Positions 24,972-33,489 are shown, counted from the first letter of the stretch. The stretch: 64,000 nt of DNA from Symbiobacterium thermophilum IAM 14863 (GCF_000009905.1 NC_006177.1:1736001-1800000); one strand, 5' to 3'. Numbers and translations are program-made. The notes: generated from the letters alone by a model not told the origin.

Positions 24972-26291
24972 TTATGAAGACTGGCCCGTGCGCTTGCGGC
25001 GAAGCCGCCGGAGCCGGTGTTGCACCTCCTGGTACTCGCGCTGGGCTCCGGCACCGCCCAGCGACCGGCGCCGGTCGACCACCTCCAGCGCCCGGACGGT
25101 CAGGCTCTCCGCCAGATCGTACCGGCGGGTGACGTGCTCGTGGTACTTGGCCAGTTCGATGTACGGAAAGAGCGTCAGACCGCCGGAGGCGATCATCTGC
25201 TCCCAGATGGCCACCGCCTGCGGGTGCGCCCGGGCCCGCTTGTACGCGAAGGAGAGGCGGCGGAGCAGGGCGGTCTCGGAGACCGCCGCGATGCCCCGTT
25301 GCCGGGCAGCCTCGTAACACGTGAGGGCCTCGGCCAGCTGTCCCCGCGCCTCAAACAGGCGCCCCAGGTGATAGAGGTCGTCTCCGCAGAGCAGTTCGCC
25401 GTCGGGCGTGGGCCCCAGCGGGTCAGCGGCCATCTGGCCCATCCAGCCCGCCAGCGAGGCCAGGGAGAGGATGTCCAACCGGTTGTGTTCCACCACCTGG
25501 ACCAGGGCGGAGGCGTCGCCGGAACGCAGGTAATCGAAATAGAGGGCCGGAATGCGGGAACCCGGCACGTCCCCTGTGCGGACGACGCCCAGGATGGCCC
25601 GCTCCAGGTCCTGCAACGTACATCCGTCGAGCCGGGCGCTCCAGAGCCGCCGGGCCGGGTGGAGCAGGTCGAGGTGCGGCGCCCCGCCGAGCGGCGGCCT
25701 GCGGCGGGCCAGGCGGAACCGGGTCTCCAGCAGCGGCCAGTCAAAGGACTTGCCGTTGAAGGAGACCAGGCACGTGCACGGCGCGAGGTCGGCGGCGATG
25801 GCGGCGAGCATGGCCTCCTCCTCGGGGAAGTCCCGCAGGAAGTACTGCCGCACGACGAACTCGTCCCCCTGGTAGAAGCCCACCCCGACCAGGAAGGCGT
25901 AGGTGCCGGTGCCGCCGGCCAGCCCCGTGGTCTCGGTGTCGACGAAGGCGGCGCGCCGCGGGTCGAAGGCAGGCGGCACCCGCCCCACCAGCGGCCAGAC
26001 CGTGGCGGGCAGCTGCAGCGGCCATCCCAGGGGCAGCGGCCCCCGGCGGAAATCCAGGGGATAGCGCCGTTCCAGCCGGAACGCAGGCCCGGCTTCCGTG
26101 GCCACCAGGTGGCCCTCCAGCCCGGGGCAGAGCGAAGCCGGCTGGAGGGCGGAGGGCGCCCCGGCCGGGGCCCGGGTGGGGTCACCGGAGCTCGCCTGTG
26201 ACGCGGGAGCCGCCGGAGAGGCCGCCCTTTCCGCGGCGGCCCGGGCGGCCCCGGCCGCCTTCAGCAGCCGCAGCCGCTCGCGCACGTTCAC
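24972..26291 (-). CDS. mrfB: RNase H-like exonuclease MrfB (YprB)
   Basis: This is a predicted 3'-5' exonuclease that works with helicase MrfA in repair of mitomycin-type DNA damage, as known in Bacillus. The protein has 439 residues: an Ala/Pro-rich N terminus, then a DEDD fold with FVDTETTGLAGGTGTYAFLV (Exo I), LVSFNGKSFDWPLLETRF (Exo II) and VVEHNRLDILSLASL (Exo III), and a C-terminal TPR-like helical region (about 310-430). The start is GTG 26291, with GGGAGGA upstream. It lies 20 bp after the selenoprotein gene and belongs to the same run as mrfA. Confidence 0.88.
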   Translation of the reverse strand: MNVRERLRLLKAAGAARAAAERAASPAAPASQASSGDPTRAPAGAPSALQPASLCPGLEGHLVATEAGPAFRLERRYPLDFRRGPLPLGWPLQLPATVWPLVGRVPPAFDPRRAAFVDTETTGLAGGTGTYAFLVGVGFYQGDEFVVRQYFLRDFPEEEAMLAAIAADLAPCTCLVSFNGKSFDWPLLETRFRLARRRPPLGGAPHLDLLHPARRLWSARLDGCTLQDLERAILGVVRTGDVPGSRIPALYFDYLRSGDASALVQVVEHNRLDILSLASLAGWMGQMAADPLGPTPDGELLCGDDLYHLGRLFEARGQLAEALTCYEAARQRGIAAVSETALLRRLSFAYKRARAHPQAVAIWEQMIASGGLTLFPYIELAKYHEHVTRRYDLAESLTVRALEVVDRRRSLGGAGAQREYQEVQHRLRRLRRKRTGQSS

Positions 26292-26311
26292 TCCGCATTC
26301 CTCCCGTGTGA

Positions 26312-26542
26312 TCAGGACCGGATCAACTGCTGCACCTCGCCCGGTTCGGGGAACCGGCGCAGCCGTTTCTTGGAAAAGACCAGCCTCCCGTCCGCCACGA
26401 TCTCGAACACGCCTCCCCTGGAGGGGACGAGTTCGACGGCCGCATCCGGGAACTGGGTGCGCAGTTCCGCCGCCAGCCTGGCGGCCCGCTCATCAAACCG
26501 TCATACCGTGCAGTACTCGATGGTCACCCGCTGGACCGTCAT
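26312..26542 (-). CDS. SelW-like (Rdx family) selenoprotein, UGA read as selenocysteine
   Basis: This 76-residue thioredoxin-fold redox protein has a CxxU motif. On the minus strand, ATG 26542 is eight bases after TGGAGG. The translation runs MTVQRVTIEYCTV, then an in-frame TGA (26501-26503, residue 14), then RFDERAARLAAELRTQFPDA and continues through GGVFEIVADGRLVFSKK and RRFPEPGEV to TGA at 26312. The stop falls exactly where this family has Sec or Cys (C11-x-x-U14), and the flanking sequence stays family-like. The RNA just after the UGA forms CCGCCA-GGC-TGGCGG, with its loop 22 bases downstream, matching the bacterial SECIS pattern of a small hairpin with G early in the loop. A stop-based gene finder would miss it. 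It sits between mrfA and mrfB. Confidence 0.87.
26466..26484 (-). promoter_or_regulatory. bSECIS-like hairpin of the selW-like gene
   Basis: On the minus strand the six-base-pair stem CCGCCA/TGGCGG with loop GGC begins 16 bases after the in-frame TGA. The loop starts with GG, as expected for SelB recognition in bacteria. Confidence 0.6.
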
Positions 26543-26663
26543 GGCTGTCGCCTCCAGGGTGGCGGTGTGGAGTTGCGGGAATCCGCGGCGGGCGCCTGTA
26601 TGCCGCCTGCGGTGACCGGGCGGTGGTGTCCGGAGGCGCGGCAGCCGTCCGCCGCAGGGGGAA

Positions 26664-28940
26664 TCACTGCAGGTTGCGGTGCGCCAGGGCCCGCTCCAGG
26701 ATCCTGATCACCCCGGCCTTGGCGCCTGTGAGGTTGCCCGTCTCCGCCGCGGGGCCGACGCAGGCGGGGCAGCCGCGCTCGCAGCCGCAGGCGCGGACCC
26801 GCTCATAGGCGGTGGCGAGGAGCTCGGCATGCAGGTCGTAGCACTTCTCCCCGAGGCCGATTCCCGCCGGGTAGGCGTCGTAGAGGTAGATGGTCGGCGC
26901 CTCCTCGAAGGGGGAGCGCACCTGGATCACCGACCGCAGGTCGGCCGGGTCGCACATCAGGAACAGCGGCGCCAGCCCCCGGAGGAGATGGCCGAGGCCG
27001 GCGAGGGCCGACTGCAGTTCGTCCTGCGTGAACCCCTCGCACATGGACTCGGGCAGCGAAAGCCAGTAGGCCGCAGTGTGCATCTGGTACTCGGGCAGGT
27101 GGATCTCACCCCAGCCCAGGTTCTCGTGGGTGTGCAGCCGGATCTTTTTAAAGATCGTCGCCTTCGCGGCCGTCATCACCTCGCCGAAGCGGACCCGCAG
27201 GCCGAGTTCCTCCTTTTCCTTCAGCACGTCCAGCGGCTTGATGGTGACGGCCAGGTTGGCGTCGGTGTAGTACTCCACGTCGACCTTGTGCACGTATGCC
27301 TTCTTCTCGTCCCAGTCCAGCCGGTCCACGTGATACTGTTCCGCCTGGTGCAGGTAGATCGCGTTGGTGTGGACCATGGTCATCGCACCCAACTGATCGA
27401 TCTCGCCGAGAACGCGAGTCTGGCCCGGCACGGACTGGTCGATGATGACCACGTTCTCCGCGTCGACGCTGCGCAGGCTGATGCTTTCCGCCGGGAAGTT
27501 CTCGGCAGACCAGTGGTACTTGCCGCCGACCTTGCGGAGGATTCCTTCCTCCTCCAGGTAGTCCAGGATCTCCCCGGTGGTCTCCACCCCGAACTTCTCG
27601 CCTTCCAGGAAGGGCAGCTCGAAGGCGGCGCACTTCAGGTGGCTGACGAGGATCAGGAGGTTGTCGGGGTTGATCAGGGCCTGCTCCGGGGCACGCTCAA
27701 AGAAGAACTCGGGGTGTTCCATGATGTACTGGTCCAGCGGGGAGGCCGATCCCACCAGCACCGTGAGGGAGGTGGAGGCCCGCCGCCCGGCCCGGCCCGC
27801 CTGCTGCCAGGCCGACGCCACCGTGCCGGGGTAGCCCGTCATCACGCAGGCCTCCAGCTGGCCGATGTCGATGCCCAGCTCCAACGCATTCGTGGAGACG
27901 ACGCCGAGGATCCTGCCCTCCCGCAGACCGGCCTCGATCTGGCGCCGCTCCAGGGGCCGGTAGCCGCCCCGGTAGCCCATCACCCGGTGGGCCTTGTTGG
28001 GGCCGACCCGCTCCTTCAGGTAGGTGGTGAGCACCTCCACGTTGTTCCGGCTCCGGGCGAAGACGATGGTCTGGATGTCGTTCTGCAGCAGCTTGCCCGC
28101 CACCCGGGCGGAGGCCTTGACCACCGGCTCCCGGACGCCGTCCCGGCCGACCGCCGGCGGGTTGAGGAAGATGAAGTGCTTCTCGCCGCGGGGCGCGCCG
28201 TTCTGGTCGATCAGCCGGACGGGCTGCTCGATGAGCCGCTCGGCCAGCTCCTGCGGGTTGGCGATGGTGGCGGAGGAACAGAGGAAGACGGGCCGGCTGC
28301 CGTAGAAATCACAGATGCGGCGCAGCCGGCGCATCAGGTTGGCGAGGTGCGAGCCGAAGACCCCGCGGTACTGGTGCAGTTCGTCGATGACCACGTACCG
28401 CAGGTTCTCGAAGAGCTTCACCCACTTGGTGTGGTGCGGCAGTACCCCGGTGTGCAGCATGTCGGGGTTGGTGATGACGATATGGCCCGCCTGGCGGCAG
28501 ACCTGGCGCACCTGGGGCGGGGTGTCGCCGTCGTACACGTAGGACTTGATCTCCGCCCCCAGCCGGTCGGCCAGCGACTTCACCTCCGCCACCTGGTCCT
28601 GAGCCAGGGCCTTGGTGGGGAAGAGGTACAGCGCCCGGGCTGCGGGCTCGTGCAGGATCGTGTTGAGCACCGGCAGGTTGTAGCACATGGACTTGCCGGA
28701 GGCGGTGGGGGTCACCACCACCGTGTTCTGGCCGGCCAGGGCGGCCGCGATGGCCTCTGCCTGGTGGGTGTACAGCCGGTGGATGCCCCGCTCCTTCAGG
28801 GCGGCGACGAGGCGCGGATCGAGCGCCGCCGGCCAGTCCGCGTATTGGGCGGGAGCCGGCGGCAGCGTCTGCCAGTGGACGATGTTGGGCCCGATGGCCG
28901 GGTCGCTGCGAAGCTGATCGAGGAACTGTTCGAGGTTCAT
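26664..28940 (-). CDS. mrfA: DEAD/DEAH-type helicase MrfA (YprA)
   Basis: This superfamily 2 DNA helicase acts in excision of mitomycin-type adducts and crosslinks in Bacillus. The protein has 758 residues. The N-terminal ATPase domain has TPTASGKSMCYNLP (Walker A) and YVVIDELHQYRGVFG (DExH box). The second domain has VVSTNALELGIDIGQLEACV, followed by QQAGRAGRR. The C-terminal DUF1998 region ends with the Cys cluster CGCERGCPACVGP, a metal site. ATG 28940 is six bases after GGGAGGT; an upstream in-frame start lacks this. It is divergent from bshA and heads the mrfA-selW-mrfB-deacetylase cluster. Confidence 0.93.
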   Translation of the reverse strand: MNLEQFLDQLRSDPAIGPNIVHWQTLPPAPAQYADWPAALDPRLVAALKERGIHRLYTHQAEAIAAALAGQNTVVVTPTASGKSMCYNLPVLNTILHEPAARALYLFPTKALAQDQVAEVKSLADRLGAEIKSYVYDGDTPPQVRQVCRQAGHIVITNPDMLHTGVLPHHTKWVKLFENLRYVVIDELHQYRGVFGSHLANLMRRLRRICDFYGSRPVFLCSSATIANPQELAERLIEQPVRLIDQNGAPRGEKHFIFLNPPAVGRDGVREPVVKASARVAGKLLQNDIQTIVFARSRNNVEVLTTYLKERVGPNKAHRVMGYRGGYRPLERRQIEAGLREGRILGVVSTNALELGIDIGQLEACVMTGYPGTVASAWQQAGRAGRRASTSLTVLVGSASPLDQYIMEHPEFFFERAPEQALINPDNLLILVSHLKCAAFELPFLEGEKFGVETTGEILDYLEEEGILRKVGGKYHWSAENFPAESISLRSVDAENVVIIDQSVPGQTRVLGEIDQLGAMTMVHTNAIYLHQAEQYHVDRLDWDEKKAYVHKVDVEYYTDANLAVTIKPLDVLKEKEELGLRVRFGEVMTAAKATIFKKIRLHTHENLGWGEIHLPEYQMHTAAYWLSLPESMCEGFTQDELQSALAGLGHLLRGLAPLFLMCDPADLRSVIQVRSPFEEAPTIYLYDAYPAGIGLGEKCYDLHAELLATAYERVRACGCERGCPACVGPAAETGNLTGAKAGVIRILERALAHRNLQ

Positions 28941-29050
28941 GCAGAGACCTCCCGGATATCCTCCGCGGAGTCGTACGCCTACATATTTCAGCGGTGCGGG
29001 GGTCAAACCCTGCAGCCCGCTCATCCCGCCGTGAATCGGAGGCGTGGCGC

Positions 29051-30211
29051 ATGCGCATCGGTATCGTCTGTTATCCCAGCGTGGGCGGCAGCGGCATCGT
29101 GGCCACGGAGCTGGCGGCGCAGCTGGCCCGCCGCGGCCACGAGGTCCACCTGGTCTCCTCGGCCGTTCCCTTCCGGCTGAACCGGTTTGAGGAGCGCATC
29201 CGCTTTCACCAGGTGGAGACCCCGACCTATCCCCTCTTCCAGGAGCCGCCCTACGTGCTGACCCTGGCCAACAAGCTGGTGGAGGTGCATCGGATCGCGG
29301 GGCTGGACGTCATCCACGCCCATTATGCCGTGCCCCACGCGACGGCGGCCTATCTGGCGCGGGAGATCATCGGAGCCGGCGGCCCCAGGGTGGTCACGAC
29401 GCTGCACGGCACGGACATCACGCTCATGGGCGCGGACCCGTCCTTCACGGAGATCATCGCCTTCTCCATCAACCGCTCGGATGAGGTGACGGCCGTGTCC
29501 GAGTCCCTGCGGACGGACACGGTCACGCTGCTGCCCGTCGACCGGCCGGTGCGGGTCATCCCCAACTTCCTGGACTGCGCCCGGTGGAGGCGGCAGGAGG
29601 CCGGGGAGCTCCGCCGGCGGCTGGCGCCGGAAGGGGAGCGGCTGCTGATGCACATGTCCAACTTCCGCCGGGTCAAGCGGCCCTGGGATGTGGTCGAGGT
29701 CTTCGCCCGGGTGGCGCGCCGGCTGCCCAGCCGGCTGATCCTGGTGGGGGAGGGGCCCGAACTGGCGCCCACGCTCAGCCTGGCGGCGCGGCTGGGGGTC
29801 CGGGACCGCGTCCTGGTGCTGGGCAACCAGGAGGAGGTGGCGCCGCTGCTGTCGGCGGCGGACCTGTTCCTGCTGCCCAGCGAGCAGGAGTCCTTCGGCC
29901 TCGCGGCGCTGGAGGCCATGGCCTGCGGCGTACCTGTGGTGGTCAGCCGCACCGGCGGCCTGCCGGAGGTGGTGGCGGAGGGGGAGACCGGGTTTCTCTG
30001 CCGGGTGGGCGACGTGGAGACCATGGCGGAGCGGGCGCTGCAGATCCTGGAGGACGGGCGGCTGCACGCGCGCCTCAGCGCGGCCGCGGTGGAGTGGGTG
30101 CGGACGCACTTCTGCGCCGAGCGGGTCGTGCCCCAGTATGAGGCGCTGTACCGCACAGTGACAGGCCAGGCGGCGGAAGACGGTGACGGAGAGGGCCGGC
30201 GGCCCGGCTGA
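29051..30211 (+). CDS. bshA: N-acetyl-alpha-D-glucosaminyl L-malate synthase BshA
   Basis: This GT-B glycosyltransferase performs the first step of bacillithiol synthesis, joining UDP-GlcNAc and L-malate. The protein has 386 residues. It begins MRIGIVCYPSVGGSGIVATE, the BshA-type N terminus, with IHAHYAVPHATAAYLARE, TTLHGTDITLMGADPSF, HMSNFRRVKRPWDVVEVF and the sugar-nucleotide motif PSEQESFGLAALEAMACGVP. The start is ATG 29051, with GGAGGCG seven bases upstream. It is divergent from mrfA. bshB and bshC are not in this window. Confidence 0.93.
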   Translation: MRIGIVCYPSVGGSGIVATELAAQLARRGHEVHLVSSAVPFRLNRFEERIRFHQVETPTYPLFQEPPYVLTLANKLVEVHRIAGLDVIHAHYAVPHATAAYLAREIIGAGGPRVVTTLHGTDITLMGADPSFTEIIAFSINRSDEVTAVSESLRTDTVTLLPVDRPVRVIPNFLDCARWRRQEAGELRRRLAPEGERLLMHMSNFRRVKRPWDVVEVFARVARRLPSRLILVGEGPELAPTLSLAARLGVRDRVLVLGNQEEVAPLLSAADLFLLPSEQESFGLAALEAMACGVPVVVSRTGGLPEVVAEGETGFLCRVGDVETMAERALQILEDGRLHARLSAAAVEWVRTHFCAERVVPQYEALYRTVTGQAAEDGDGEGRRPG

Positions 30212-30288
30212 CGGGGGGTATACCCGGACGGGCCTCTGCAGCCCCCTGACGACGCGTGCCGGCGGAAATGGCGACAAACCGCGAAGAT

Positions 30289-30322
30289 GAGCGCCTGCAT
30301 CGCCCGGGGGATGCAGGCGCTC
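30289..30322. terminator. Bidirectional hairpin between bshA and the metal ATPase
   Basis: A perfect 13-bp stem (30289-30301 with 30310-30322) with an eight-base loop lies between convergent genes. There is little T-richness on either side. Confidence 0.55.
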
Positions 30323-30340
30323 TGCTATCGCCAGAACGAA

Positions 30341-32473
30341 TCAGATCGCGCGGCGGGGAGAGGACGGCTGTTTCAGCACCCGCGTGGCGTTGAGGATCGC
30401 GAGCAGCGCGACCCCCACGTCGGCGAAGACGGCCGCCCACATGTTGGCCAGCCCCAGGGCGCCCAGCAGCATCACCACCGCCTTCACCCCGATGGCAAAG
30501 GCGATGTTCTGGTGGACGATCTGCCGGGTGCGCCGGCCCACGGAGACGCCTGTGGCCAGCTTGGCCGGGTCGTCGTCCATGATGACCACGTCCGCGGCCT
30601 CGATGGCGGCGTCGGTGCCCAGGGCGCCCATGGCCACCCCCACATCCGCCCGGGCGAGCACCGGCGCGTCGTTGATGCCGTCGCCGACGAAGGCGAGCGC
30701 CCCGGTGCGGCCGGCCGTCCGGCGGGCGGCGTCGATCTCCTCAACCGCGGCCACCTTCTCCTCGGGCAGCAGGTTGGCCCTCACCTCATCCAGCCCCAGG
30801 CTCCGGCCCACTGCCTCCGCGACCCGGTGGTCGTCGCCGGAGAGCATCACCTGGCGGCTGACCCCCAGGGTGCGCAGCCGCTCCACCGCCTGGCCGGCGG
30901 TAGGCTTGGCCTGGTCGGCGACGGCGATGCGCCCCAGCCACGCCCCGTCGGCGGCGACGTGGACCACGGTGGACGCCCCGTCGTCCCCCGGCGGCACCGG
31001 GATGCCCTCCGCAGCCAGCAGCCGGGCGTTGCCGGCCAGCACCACCCTGCCGTCGATCCGGGCGCGCACGCCGTGGCCGGCGATCTCCGCGTAGTCGTCG
31101 ACGATCCCGGCGTCGACGGGCCGGCCGTAGGCCTCCCGCACCGCCGCCGCGATGGGGTGAGCCGAGTGGGCCTCCGCGTGGGCGGCGAGGCGGAGGACGT
31201 CGCCGGCGTCCACGCCGTCCGCGGCGGCCACCGACGATACGGTGAACCGGCCCTGCGTCAGCGTCCCGGTCTTGTCCCAGACCACGGTGTCCAGCCGGGC
31301 CAGGGCGTCCAGGTAATTGCCGCCCTTGACCAGGATGCCGGCCCGGGACGCCGCGCCGATCCCGCCGAAGTAGGTGAGCGGCACGGAGACCACAAGGGCG
31401 CAGGGGCACGAGATCACCAGCAGCACCAGCGCCCGGTGGAGCCAGTCGGCGAAGGTCGCGCCCGGCAGCAGGAGGGGGGGCAACAGGGCGACCAGGGCGG
31501 CGATCCCCACCACCGCCGGGGTGTACCACCGGGCGAAGGCGGTGATGGCCCGCTCGGTGGGCGCCTTGCGGGCCGCGGCCTCCTCCACCAGCTGGAGCAC
31601 CCGGGCGATGGAGGACTCGCCGAAGGGACGGGTAACCCGGACCGCGATAAGCCCCTGCAGGTTCACCGTGCCCGCCAGCACCGCGTCGCCGACGCCGGCC
31701 GGCCGGGGCGCCGACTCGCCGGTGAGGGCGGAGGTGTCCACGTAGGTGGAGCCCTCGATCACCTCGCCGTCCAGGGGGATGCGCTCCCCCGGCCGCACGA
31801 GGATCTCCTCGCCCACGGCCACCGACTCCGGGCTCACCTGGATCAGCCGGTCGCCCCGGCGGACGGTGGCGTGGTCGGGCCGCACGGCCAGCAGCGCCCG
31901 GATGGAGCGGCGGGAACCTGCGACGGCCCGGTCCTGGAAGTACTCGCCCACCGCGTAGAAGAGCATCACCGCCACGGCCTCGGGCAGCTCGTGGATGGCA
32001 AACGCCCCGAGGGTCGCGACGGTCATGAGGAAGTTCTCATCGAACAGCTGGCCCCGCCCCAGGTTTCGCAGGGCGGCCAGCAGGACGTTCCGCCCCACCA
32101 GGAGGTAGGCGGGCACGAACACCGCGTACTCCGCCCACGGCGAGGCGTGGAGGGCGTCGTGGAAGACGGCCCCGGCCACCAGGAGCGCGGCGGCCGCGGC
32201 CATCTCGGCGATGCGGCGCCAGGTGGGTATGCCGTCATCATCCTCCTCGTCAGGCCCTGCCTGTTCCGTCGGGTCCAGGACGGTCACCTTGGGGTCCACC
32301 TCCCGGATCACCGCGCGCGCCCGGTCCAGCTGTTCCGCGGGCAGGAGCAGCTGGCCGGTGGCGAAGCTGACCACCGCCTCGCTCATCCCCTGCCGGTGGA
32401 GCGCGTCCTGGATCCGGGCAGCGCAGTCGGCGCAGTCGAGCCCCTGCAGGTTGTAGCTGACCTTTGTGGCCAT
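30341..32473 (-). CDS. zntA: Heavy-metal P1B-type ATPase (Zn/Cd/Pb exporter)
   Basis: This ATP-driven inner-membrane pump exports divalent soft metals. The protein has 710 residues. It has an N-terminal HMA domain with GLDCADCA, an actuator motif TGES, the transmembrane metal site SCPCALV, phosphorylation loop DKTGTLTQG, the SAHPIA motif and hinge GDGINDAPVLARADVGVAMG. The C-terminal membrane part is typical of the Zn/Cd/Pb subgroup. The start is ATG 32473, directly after the SmtB-like repressor gene. The two are cotranscribed from a repressor-controlled promoter. Confidence 0.93.
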   Translation of the reverse strand: MATKVSYNLQGLDCADCAARIQDALHRQGMSEAVVSFATGQLLLPAEQLDRARAVIREVDPKVTVLDPTEQAGPDEEDDDGIPTWRRIAEMAAAAALLVAGAVFHDALHASPWAEYAVFVPAYLLVGRNVLLAALRNLGRGQLFDENFLMTVATLGAFAIHELPEAVAVMLFYAVGEYFQDRAVAGSRRSIRALLAVRPDHATVRRGDRLIQVSPESVAVGEEILVRPGERIPLDGEVIEGSTYVDTSALTGESAPRPAGVGDAVLAGTVNLQGLIAVRVTRPFGESSIARVLQLVEEAAARKAPTERAITAFARWYTPAVVGIAALVALLPPLLLPGATFADWLHRALVLLVISCPCALVVSVPLTYFGGIGAASRAGILVKGGNYLDALARLDTVVWDKTGTLTQGRFTVSSVAAADGVDAGDVLRLAAHAEAHSAHPIAAAVREAYGRPVDAGIVDDYAEIAGHGVRARIDGRVVLAGNARLLAAEGIPVPPGDDGASTVVHVAADGAWLGRIAVADQAKPTAGQAVERLRTLGVSRQVMLSGDDHRVAEAVGRSLGLDEVRANLLPEEKVAAVEEIDAARRTAGRTGALAFVGDGINDAPVLARADVGVAMGALGTDAAIEAADVVIMDDDPAKLATGVSVGRRTRQIVHQNIAFAIGVKAVVMLLGALGLANMWAAVFADVGVALLAILNATRVLKQPSSPRRAI

Positions 32474-32478
32474 CTGGC

Positions 32479-32844
32479 TTACTCCTCCTGATAGTGTTCC
32501 TGCGCGGTCTGGATGAGCTGCAGCACGTGGTCGTCGGAGAGGGAGTAGTAGACGTGCTTGCCCTCTCGCCGGCTCTTCACAAGCCGCATCAGCCGCATCA
32601 GCCGCAGGTGGTGGGAGATGGTGGGAAGCGTGAGGTCGAGGATCCGCGCCAGATCGTGGACGCAGAGCTCCTCGGCGGCGAGCAGGTAGAGGATCTTGGT
32701 GCGGGTCTCGTCCGCCAGCACCCGGAACAGCTCCGAGAGGCCGGCCACATCCAGCAGCCGCTCCCGCAGGCTCTCGATCCGCGCCTCGTCGGCATCCGGA
32801 CGGGGACAGACGTCGTCCATCTGGTGGTCACCGCGCCGTTCCAC
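32479..32844 (-). CDS. ArsR/SmtB family metal-sensing repressor (CzrA-like)
   Basis: This winged-helix repressor of the metal ATPase operon has about 121 residues from GTG 32844. Helix-turn-helix segment: VHDLARILDLTLPTISHHLR. The C-terminal helix holds DDHVLQLIQTAQEHYQEE, which matches the alpha5 zinc site (Asp-x-His-x10-His-x2-Glu) of SmtB/CzrA position for position. CVHD before the DNA-reading helix and an N-terminal Cys could form a second, CadC-like site. GTG 32844 lies ten bases after GAGGGG; ATG 32820 is an alternative start. A palindromic operator lies just upstream. Confidence 0.88.
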   Translation of the reverse strand: MERRGDHQMDDVCPRPDADEARIESLRERLLDVAGLSELFRVLADETRTKILYLLAAEELCVHDLARILDLTLPTISHHLRLMRLMRLVKSRREGKHVYYSLSDDHVLQLIQTAQEHYQEE

Positions 32845-32869
32845 GCCCCGACACCCCCTCGATAAGACA

Positions 32870-32887
32870 ATTAGATAGCTGTCTAAT
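32870..32887 (-). promoter_or_regulatory. SmtB/CzrA-type operator
   Basis: ATTAGATAGCTGTCTAAT is an 18-bp palindrome with two mismatched positions. It sits right after the -10 element of the repressor-ATPase promoter. Confidence 0.75.
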
Positions 32888-32890
32888 GGA

Positions 32891-32920
32891 AGCATACGCC
32901 TGCCGCCGGTGTTCTGTCAA
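32891..32920 (-). promoter_or_regulatory. Promoter of the metal-resistance operon
   Basis: On the minus strand TTGACA (32915-32920), an 18-bp spacer and TATGCT (32891-32896). The -35 is a perfect match to consensus. Confidence 0.8.
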
Positions 32921-33038
32921 TAAGGGATGGCGCAAGTTGCGCACCGCCGACCGGCGCTGGGCCCCGGCCGTCCGTTGTTGCACGGGACGCCTGGGGTGTT
33001 GGAATGATCGTCATGCCAAGATGGAATTCGTGCCCGCG

Positions 33039-33066
33039 TTGAACTACTACCCCTGTCGTATATACT
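33039..33066 (+). promoter_or_regulatory. Promoter of the blaI-like/M56 genes
   Basis: TTGAAC (33039-33044) and TATACT (33061-33066) with a 16-bp spacer. The spacer is covered by the candidate BlaI operator at 33043-33060. Confidence 0.7.
33043..33060 (+). promoter_or_regulatory. Candidate BlaI-type operator, copy 1
   Basis: ACTACTACCCCTGTCGTA matches the site at 34401-34418 in 13 of 18 positions, with identical outer halves (ACTACTA and GTA). It would block the promoter of the repressor's own gene. Confidence 0.55.
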
Positions 33067-33087
33067 GGGCGTAGAGAGGTGACGCAC

Positions 33088-33489
33088 TTGACGGGGACCA
33101 CCGGATTCGACCTGGGCCCGCTGGAGGCCGACATCATGCGGCTGGTCTGGGAAAAGGGCGAGGTGCAGGTGGACGATATCCACCAGGCCCTGCTGCGGGA
33201 CCGTGAGATCGCCTACACCACCGTCATGACGGTGATGTCCCGCCTGGCGGCCAAGGGGCTGTTGACCCGGCGCAAGCACGGCCGGGCGTACCTGTACCGC
33301 GCGGCCCTCCCCCGGGAGGAGATGGCCGAGTCCACCCTGCACGAATGGAGCCGGCGCTTCTTCGGAGGCCGCATCCTGCCGGCGGTCAGCTTCCTGCTGG
33401 GCAGCGAGCGGCTGACGCCGGAGGAGGTGGCGGAGCTCCGGCGGTTGGTGGAGCGGCTGGAGAAGGGGGACGACGGCGGATGGACCTGA
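33088..33489 (+). CDS. BlaI/MecI family transcriptional repressor
   Basis: The 133-residue winged-helix repressor contains LGPLEADIMRLVWEKGEVQV, YTTVMTVMSRLAAKGLLTRR and KHGRAYLYRA, the BlaI/MecI/CopY pattern. TTG 33088 is eight bases after GAGAGG; GTG 33079 overlaps it. The gene overlaps the M56 peptidase gene by ten bases, the usual BlaI-BlaR1 pairing, in which proteolysis relieves repression. Confidence 0.86.
   Translation: MTGTTGFDLGPLEADIMRLVWEKGEVQVDDIHQALLRDREIAYTTVMTVMSRLAAKGLLTRRKHGRAYLYRAALPREEMAESTLHEWSRRFFGGRILPAVSFLLGSERLTPEEVAELRRLVERLEKGDDGGWT

Noticed and set aside
26501-26503. In-frame TGA as a disabling mutation in a SelW-like gene
   Set aside because: The stop sits exactly at the selenocysteine position of CxxU, the rest of the gene shows no decay, and a bSECIS-like hairpin follows, so selenocysteine is more likely than a pseudogene.
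26679-29180. Open frame of 833 codons on the plus strand opposite mrfA
   Set aside because: It is antisense to a well-supported helicase, has biased low-complexity composition (Val, Gly, Asp, His rich) and no ribosome binding site. Such frames are common in very GC-rich DNA.
30287-32491. Open frame of 734 codons on the plus strand opposite the metal ATPase
   Set aside because: It is a shadow of the P-type ATPase codon pattern; its composition does not resemble a protein fold.
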